DNA from: CANKHA01 sp035699705
GTDB taxonomy: Bacteria > Pseudomonadota > Alphaproteobacteria > Rhizobiales > Xanthobacteraceae
Reading direction: 5' to 3'
Assembly (NCBI GenBank): GCA_035699705.1
Contig: DASSPI010000107.1
Span: 1-10,090, forward strand
DNA length: 10,090 nucleotides
Every line of letters begins with the position of its first letter. Positions within the stretch are counted from its first letter, which is position 1. The notes beneath the pieces are model-generated. The model made no database searches. It worked only from the letters and a program-made list of their open reading frames with translations, and was not told the DNA's origin. The position numbers were made by a program, and so were the translations under genes. Shown here in pieces: positions 5,848 to 10,090 of the stretch.

Positions 5848-8661
5848 CTAACGGTCCTCGCTCCGGCGCAACACGCTGTTCGAGTTGCCCGAGGGCATTC
5901 CAAATGAGCCCCAGCCCTGGGACCTGTACTGCTGCAATGGCGAGGGTGGAATGTATTGCTGGAGCGGCGCGGGCGAGCTGTAGCGCGGAGCATAGCGCAC
6001 CGATCCGGAGAACTCGTCATGATCGTCGCCGGCCGAGTTCCGGCTGACCAGGGCATATTTGGTCTCGGCTATCCTGCCGCTGGCATCGATCCGGAAATAT
6101 TCGGTATAGCCACCGTCCTCTCCCCTGCCCATGGCTACCGCCTTGAGCTTGCGCTGCAGCTGGGCCGAGGGCGGCGGCAGCGGAGTCTTCGGATAGTGGT
6201 TCCAGCTTGCCTGGATGATCGGCGCGGCAATCGGCGCGGCAACGCGGCCGCCGGTACCGCCATCGCCGAGCGTGCGGCGGCCATTGAGATTGTCGTAGCC
6301 GACCCAGACCGCGACCGTGACGTCCTTGGTGAAAGCCAGGAACCAGGCGTCATTCTCCTCGTCGGTGGTGCCGGTCTTGCCGCCGGCATAGGAGGCCAAA
6401 TGCTGCAGCGAACGCGCGGTGCCGCGCGTCAGCACGCCTTCGAGAATGCTGCGCAGTTGATAGAAGGCGACGCGGTCGCCACCGGCAAGCCAGGTCGGCG
6501 ACGGCGGCGGGCGGCGATAGACGGAGGTTCCGTCTTTCTGCTCGATCGCTTCGATCGCATAAGGTGTGTGGTAGCCGCCCTCGTTGGCGATGGAGGCATA
6601 AAAAGCGGCCAGATCGATCATCCGGACGGCCTGCGCGCCCAGAATAAAGGGATAGAGCCGCAGGCATTCCGGATAAAGCCGCGCTTCCTCCGCCAGATCG
6701 CAGATCTGATAGAGGCTGTCCTTCGGATTCTCCGAGATGCCGCCTTTCAGCAGGCGCGCGGTGACCATGTTGCGCGAATTCTCCAGCGCGCGCCGCAACG
6801 TCATCACCCCGCGCGCGCCGCCTTCGTAATTTTTCGGCGTCCAGTATTTGTTCGAGCGGGCGGCACCGACTTCCCCGCGGATCGGCGGCAGGGTCACCGG
6901 ACCGTCTATTACCAGGGTATCGGGCTGCAAGCCTTTGTGCAGGGCGGCAAGATAGGTCAGCGGCTTGATCGATGAACCGGGCTGGCGCTTGGCCTGCGTG
7001 ACGCGGTTGAGCTGGCTGAGCGGATAGGAGAAGCCGCCCACCATGGCCAGGATGCGCCCGCTGTTGTTTTCCAACACCACCGCGGCGCCCTGCACCTTGG
7101 GGCGCGAACGCAACTCGGCGCGGCCTCCCCTGCCGGGTTCGGTTTTGACATAGACCACGTCGTACTGCGTGAGCTGACGACGTTCGGAGTCCTTGGCCGA
7201 AAGCGGCAGGATGCTGCCGTCCGGCAGACCGACGCGGACGCCGCCCTTGCCGCCGGCTTCCAGCACCAGGGCCGGCGTCCAGTGCACGTCGTAGAGCGGC
7301 AGGCGCGCGGCCTGCAGCGCCATTTGCCAGACCGGCCTTGCCACGCGGTCGCGGCGGAGTGCGCGGGTTTTCTGCTCGGCATCGATGCGCTGGACCGACT
7401 CGGCCAAGTTGGTTTCCGGCCCGCTGAAGCGGACGCGATCGTTGGCGATCTCGTAACGCGCCAACCCCTCCTGCAGCGCTGCCTCGACCTCGCGCTGCAG
7501 CTTGGTATTGATGGTGGAGCGCACGGTATAGGAGTCCACCGTCAGCGACTGCATGCCGACCAGCGTGCGCGCCTCATGGACGATGTGGTCGACGAAATGA
7601 AATCCGGTCAGCCGCCGCGGCCGGTCATAGACAGCCACCCGCGGCGGCGACGCCATCGCCTGGGTGAACTGCTCATCGGTAATAATTTTGTCTTCCTGCA
7701 TCCGGTTCAGCACATAAGTCACGCGGGCGCGGGCGCGGGCAGGAAAGCGGTCGGGATTGAAGGAGGCCGGCCCCTTCGCCATGCCGGCCAGCAAGGCTGC
7801 CTCCGACAACGTCAGCTGGGAAGCCGGCTTTTTGAAATAGCTGTTGGCCGCCATGTCGATTCCCCAGGCGCCGCGGCCGAGATAAATCGAGTTGAGATAG
7901 ACCTCGAGGATCTCGTTCTTGGTCAGGGCACGGTCGAGCCGTACCGCAACGATCATCTCGCGGATCTTGCGTTCATAGCTCACCTCGTCGCCCACCAGCA
8001 GGTTCTTTGCCACCTGCTGGGTGATGGTGGAACCGCCTTGCGGGCGCCCCGGCTCGGCCAGATTGGCGACGAAGGCGCGGATCAACCCGCGCTCGTCGAT
8101 GCCGTGGTGCTGAAAGAAGCGCTTGTCCTCGGCCGCGACAAAGGTCTTCTGCACGTAATCCGGAAGATCGCTCAACGGCACCCAGATACGGCGGTGATCC
8201 GACTCGAATAATTCAGCGAAAGGCTTGCCCTCGCCGTCGAGGATTTCGGTGGTGCCTGGCAGCTTCAGCCCCTTAAGGCGGTTGTGGTCGGGAAGGTCCG
8301 TAACGGTCTTGTTATAGAAGGTAATGACTTCGCCGAGGTCGAAGGGCGAGTTGTCAACGCGCTCGCTGGTGCAGAATTGCCGATAGGCGGTATGCAGGTC
8401 CTGGAAATTGATCCCGCGAAAGCTCGGAATTTCCCCGGCAACGACCGAAGGGTCCTCCAGGGCGGTGGCGATCAGATCGTCCAGGTTGATGTCCTCGACA
8501 TCGAAGGCCTTGCGCATGTGGGTGCAGCCGGCCCGCAGGATGTCGGCGACCTCCGCCTGGTCGTTGATCGGATCAAATTCGGTCTTGATCGCCTCCGGGC
8601 GGGTGGTGACTTGCCCGAGCGCCAGCGCCATCGCGAACATCTTGACGAGGACCAAGTTCAT
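5848..8661 (-). CDS. Class A penicillin-binding protein (GT51 transglycosylase plus transpeptidase), PBP1A type
   Basis: This 937-residue bifunctional enzyme polymerises lipid II into glycan strands and cross-links the peptides on the outer face of the inner membrane. Numbering is from 8661. The GT51 domain (about 140-310) has EDKRFFQHHG (catalytic E178), GGSTITQQVAKNLL (209 on) and KIREMIVAVRLDRALTKNEILEVYLN. The transpeptidase domain (about 525-820) has SSIK (S563, K566), SRN (629-631) and KTGT (762-765). All catalytic motifs are intact. Before GT51 is an unusual stretch of roughly 120 residues with C46 and C97, after a short hydrophobic N-terminus. The tail is Pro/Gln/Ser-rich with two PLQQY repeats. 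The frame opens at ATG 8766, but the extra 35 codons have G/C at the third position in only 17 of 35, against 19 of the first 20 from 8661, so the shorter start is preferred although neither has a strong ribosome site. An exported unknown gene follows after 48 bases. Confidence 0.93.
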   Translation of the reverse strand: MNLVLVKMFAMALALGQVTTRPEAIKTEFDPINDQAEVADILRAGCTHMRKAFDVEDINLDDLIATALEDPSVVAGEIPSFRGINFQDLHTAYRQFCTSERVDNSPFDLGEVITFYNKTVTDLPDHNRLKGLKLPGTTEILDGEGKPFAELFESDHRRIWVPLSDLPDYVQKTFVAAEDKRFFQHHGIDERGLIRAFVANLAEPGRPQGGSTITQQVAKNLLVGDEVSYERKIREMIVAVRLDRALTKNEILEVYLNSIYLGRGAWGIDMAANSYFKKPASQLTLSEAALLAGMAKGPASFNPDRFPARARARVTYVLNRMQEDKIITDEQFTQAMASPPRVAVYDRPRRLTGFHFVDHIVHEARTLVGMQSLTVDSYTVRSTINTKLQREVEAALQEGLARYEIANDRVRFSGPETNLAESVQRIDAEQKTRALRRDRVARPVWQMALQAARLPLYDVHWTPALVLEAGGKGGVRVGLPDGSILPLSAKDSERRQLTQYDVVYVKTEPGRGGRAELRSRPKVQGAAVVLENNSGRILAMVGGFSYPLSQLNRVTQAKRQPGSSIKPLTYLAALHKGLQPDTLVIDGPVTLPPIRGEVGAARSNKYWTPKNYEGGARGVMTLRRALENSRNMVTARLLKGGISENPKDSLYQICDLAEEARLYPECLRLYPFILGAQAVRMIDLAAFYASIANEGGYHTPYAIEAIEQKDGTSVYRRPPPSPTWLAGGDRVAFYQLRSILEGVLTRGTARSLQHLASYAGGKTGTTDEENDAWFLAFTKDVTVAVWVGYDNLNGRRTLGDGGTGGRVAAPIAAPIIQASWNHYPKTPLPPPSAQLQRKLKAVAMGRGEDGGYTEYFRIDASGRIAETKYALVSRNSAGDDHDEFSGSVRYAPRYSSPAPLQQYIPPSPLQQYRSQGWGSFGMPSGNSNSVLRRSEDR

Positions 8662-8959
8662 GGCGGTGCACGCGGGTCCGATGCCAACTAGGCCGGTGAA
8701 TTCAACTTGTAGTCGGTTTCGAAAATGGGCGCCATATTGTCGGAGAAGGCGACGAATCTCTGGCATTAATAATTAACTTGCGGCCCAATCGTTCCATGCG
8801 CCGTCGCGTGACAAGACGACACGTCGGATGAGGCGAACGGGGCCGCGCTGCCATTAATGTTACCTGCCAAATCCTCAGCACGCCGATCACACTTAGGGTT
8901 AGTAATTTAGGTGACTCTCCGCAGAGAGAGCGCAGGCGCGGGCGAGTTGGGGCTAGGTA
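8662..8959. other. Divergent intergenic region between the PBP and TPR genes
   Basis: This 298-base spacer must hold promoters for both outward-reading genes. It is more AT-rich than its surroundings around 8763-8780 (ATTAATAATTAAC) and 8852-8905. I see no convincing -35/-10 pair. The only fold is a small CTCTC-CGCA-GAGAG hairpin at 8915-8928 in the probable leader of the TPR gene. The 105 bases nearest the PBP gene are open in its frame but have non-coding base composition. Confidence 0.55.
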
Positions 8960-10090
8960 ATGACGAGCGGATTTCGCCACACGATCAACGGCGGCATCGC
9001 CGCGACCGCGGTGTTGTTGCTTGCAGCGCCGGCGCCCGCCCAGACCACCTATCCGCAATGGAATGCCTGCATCGGAAAGGAAACACGGCCGGAGGCGCGC
9101 ATCACCGCCTGCAGCTTCGCGATCCAGAGCGGCCGCGAGAAAGGCGCGAACCTTTCCATCGCCCTCTCCAGCCGCGGCGCCGCCTATGCGGAAAAGGGCG
9201 AGCATGACAGGGCAATCGCGGATTTCGGTCAGGCGATCGAGCAGGATCCTAAGAACGGCGCCGCTTATCACAACCGCGCGCTGTCCCACATAGATACCGG
9301 CAATTTCGATCGCGCGCTCGCCGATTTCGATCAGGTCATCAAGCTCGATCCAAAAAGCTCGCTGGCCTATTACAGCCGCGCGCAGGCGCACCAGGAGAAG
9401 CGGGAATATGATCGCGCCATCCAGGACCTGAATCAGGCAATCAAGCTCAATCCAAATTACGCCCAAGCGATCTTCGCCCGCGGCATGGCTTATCGCGCCA
9501 AAGGCGAGTCCGACCGTGCGGCGCCCGATTTCGATTCCGTCATCAAACTCACGCCGCGCGACGCCGCGGCTTTCTCCAATCGCGGCCTCGCCTACAAGGA
9601 TCTGCGCGACTACGACCGCGCAATCCAGGACCTGTCGCAGGCGCTCAAGCTGGATTCCAGCTATAGCGCCGCGCTCAGTCATCGCGGCCTGATCCATTTC
9701 AGCAAGGGCGACATCGATCGCGCCATCGATGATTTCGATCAGGCGATTCAGGTCAATCCGAAAGACGGCGAGGCATACAATAATCGCGGCATCGCCTATC
9801 GCAGCAAAGGCGTTCCCGACCGCGCCATCGCCGACTACGACCAGGCGGTGGAGCTGAAGCCGAATTACGCGGTCGCCTTCTACAACCGCGGCAATGCCTA
9901 TTACGACAAGCGCGACCACAACCGCGCCATCCAGGACTACGACCAGGCGATCAAGATCAACCCGAAATACACCGCGGCCTTTTACGACCGCGGCGTCGCC
10001 TATTACGACAAGCGCGAATACGACCGCGCCATCCAGGACCTGAGCCAGGCCATCACGCTCGATCCCAAGGACGCGCTCGCCTCTTACAAC
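8960..10090 (+). CDS. Exported tetratricopeptide-repeat protein (3' end outside window)
   Basis: The frame runs from ATG 8960 to the window edge with no stop, giving 377 residues so far. TAG at 8954-8956 is in frame just upstream, so this ATG is the first possible start; the ribosome site is weak (GGGG at 8949-8952). Residues 1-28 look like a signal peptide (hydrophobic IAATAVLLLAAPAPAQ), placing the protein in the periplasm or outside. A short spacer with C37 and C51 follows, a possible disulfide. TPR units then begin at residues 68, 102, 136, 170, 204, 238, 272, 306 and 340, exactly 34 apart, with a tenth starting at 374. The core reads A-Y-x-N-R-G-x-A-Y-x-x-K-G-x-x-D-R-A-I-x-D-x-x-Q-A-I-x-L-x-P. 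TPR arrays bind partner proteins; no catalytic domain is seen. The partner is unknown; the divergent PBP gene hints at an envelope role, but TPR proteins are common everywhere. Confidence 0.92.
   Translation, partial: MTSGFRHTINGGIAATAVLLLAAPAPAQTTYPQWNACIGKETRPEARITACSFAIQSGREKGANLSIALSSRGAAYAEKGEHDRAIADFGQAIEQDPKNGAAYHNRALSHIDTGNFDRALADFDQVIKLDPKSSLAYYSRAQAHQEKREYDRAIQDLNQAIKLNPNYAQAIFARGMAYRAKGESDRAAPDFDSVIKLTPRDAAAFSNRGLAYKDLRDYDRAIQDLSQALKLDSSYSAALSHRGLIHFSKGDIDRAIDDFDQAIQVNPKDGEAYNNRGIAYRSKGVPDRAIADYDQAVELKPNYAVAFYNRGNAYYDKRDHNRAIQDYDQAIKINPKYTAAFYDRGVAYYDKREYDRAIQDLSQAITLDPKDALASYN

Noticed and set aside
5956..8211. Two long plus-strand open frames (5956-6975 and 7282-8211) opposite the PBP gene
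   Set aside because: They are shadows of the PBP coding strand, with Arg/Gly/Ala/Asp-biased composition and no motif.
8662..8766. Start of the PBP at ATG 8766, giving 35 more residues with a basic tail
   Set aside because: Attractive as a cytoplasmic tail, but third-position G/C falls to 17 of 35 codons and rare-looking codons such as CGA and CTA cluster there; kept only as an alternative.
8764..8777. TTAATAATTAAC as a second CtrA box in front of the PBP gene
   Set aside because: The spacing between TTAA words is 3, not 7, so it does not match the consensus.
8702..9919. 405-residue minus-strand open frame with repeating Ile/Ala/Val/Glu-rich sequence
   Set aside because: Its repeat pattern is the complement of the TPR repeats on the plus strand, where signal peptide and 34-residue periodicity show the true gene.
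9160..10090. Regular 102-base periodicity as a possible tandem DNA repeat or CRISPR-like array
   Set aside because: The periodicity is explained by coding for 34-residue TPR units; there are no identical short repeats with unique spacers.

Overview
The window is high-GC DNA with strong G/C preference at third codon positions. The gene types fit an alphaproteobacterium of the order Hyphomicrobiales, most likely a Bradyrhizobium/Rhodopseudomonas-like lineage. The assignment is inferred from codon use, a full CtrA-type box and the overall look of the proteins; no rRNA or other marker is present.

Left part (1-2873, + strand): a catabolic block. It opens with the C-terminal 72 residues of a cupin protein whose start lies outside the window. 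A 195-base spacer follows, holding two related palindromic elements. Next come a UbiD-family prenylated-FMN decarboxylase and, 21 bases later, an aldolase of the dihydrodipicolinate synthase superfamily that looks most like the NahE/PhdJ hydratase-aldolases of aromatic degradation. Together they suggest breakdown of an aromatic or unsaturated carboxylic acid: one enzyme removes CO2 and another cleaves a pyruvate-type side chain. The substrate cannot be read from the sequence.

Middle (2874-4770): a 300-base spacer with a hairpin terminator and a consensus CtrA box (TTAA-N7-TTAAC). It leads into a secreted or membrane-anchored 505-residue protein with a long Ala/Pro/Glu-rich linker and a C-terminal CHAP/NlpC-P60-like (TIGR02594-type) cysteine hydrolase domain. 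A dispersed-repeat-like hairpin element sits where this gene converges on the next, and probably terminates both.

Right part (4771-8661, - strand): a two-gene unit made of a bifunctional class A penicillin-binding protein (GT51 glycosyltransferase plus transpeptidase) and, 48 bases downstream, an exported protein of unknown function. A 298-base divergent spacer separates this unit from a + strand exported TPR protein (8960 to the window edge), built from at least nine exact 34-residue repeats and still open at the end.

From 3174 on, all four genes encode exported or envelope-located proteins, so this half reads as a cell-envelope neighbourhood next to an unrelated catabolic operon. No tRNA, rRNA, insertion sequence, CRISPR array or phage gene was seen.
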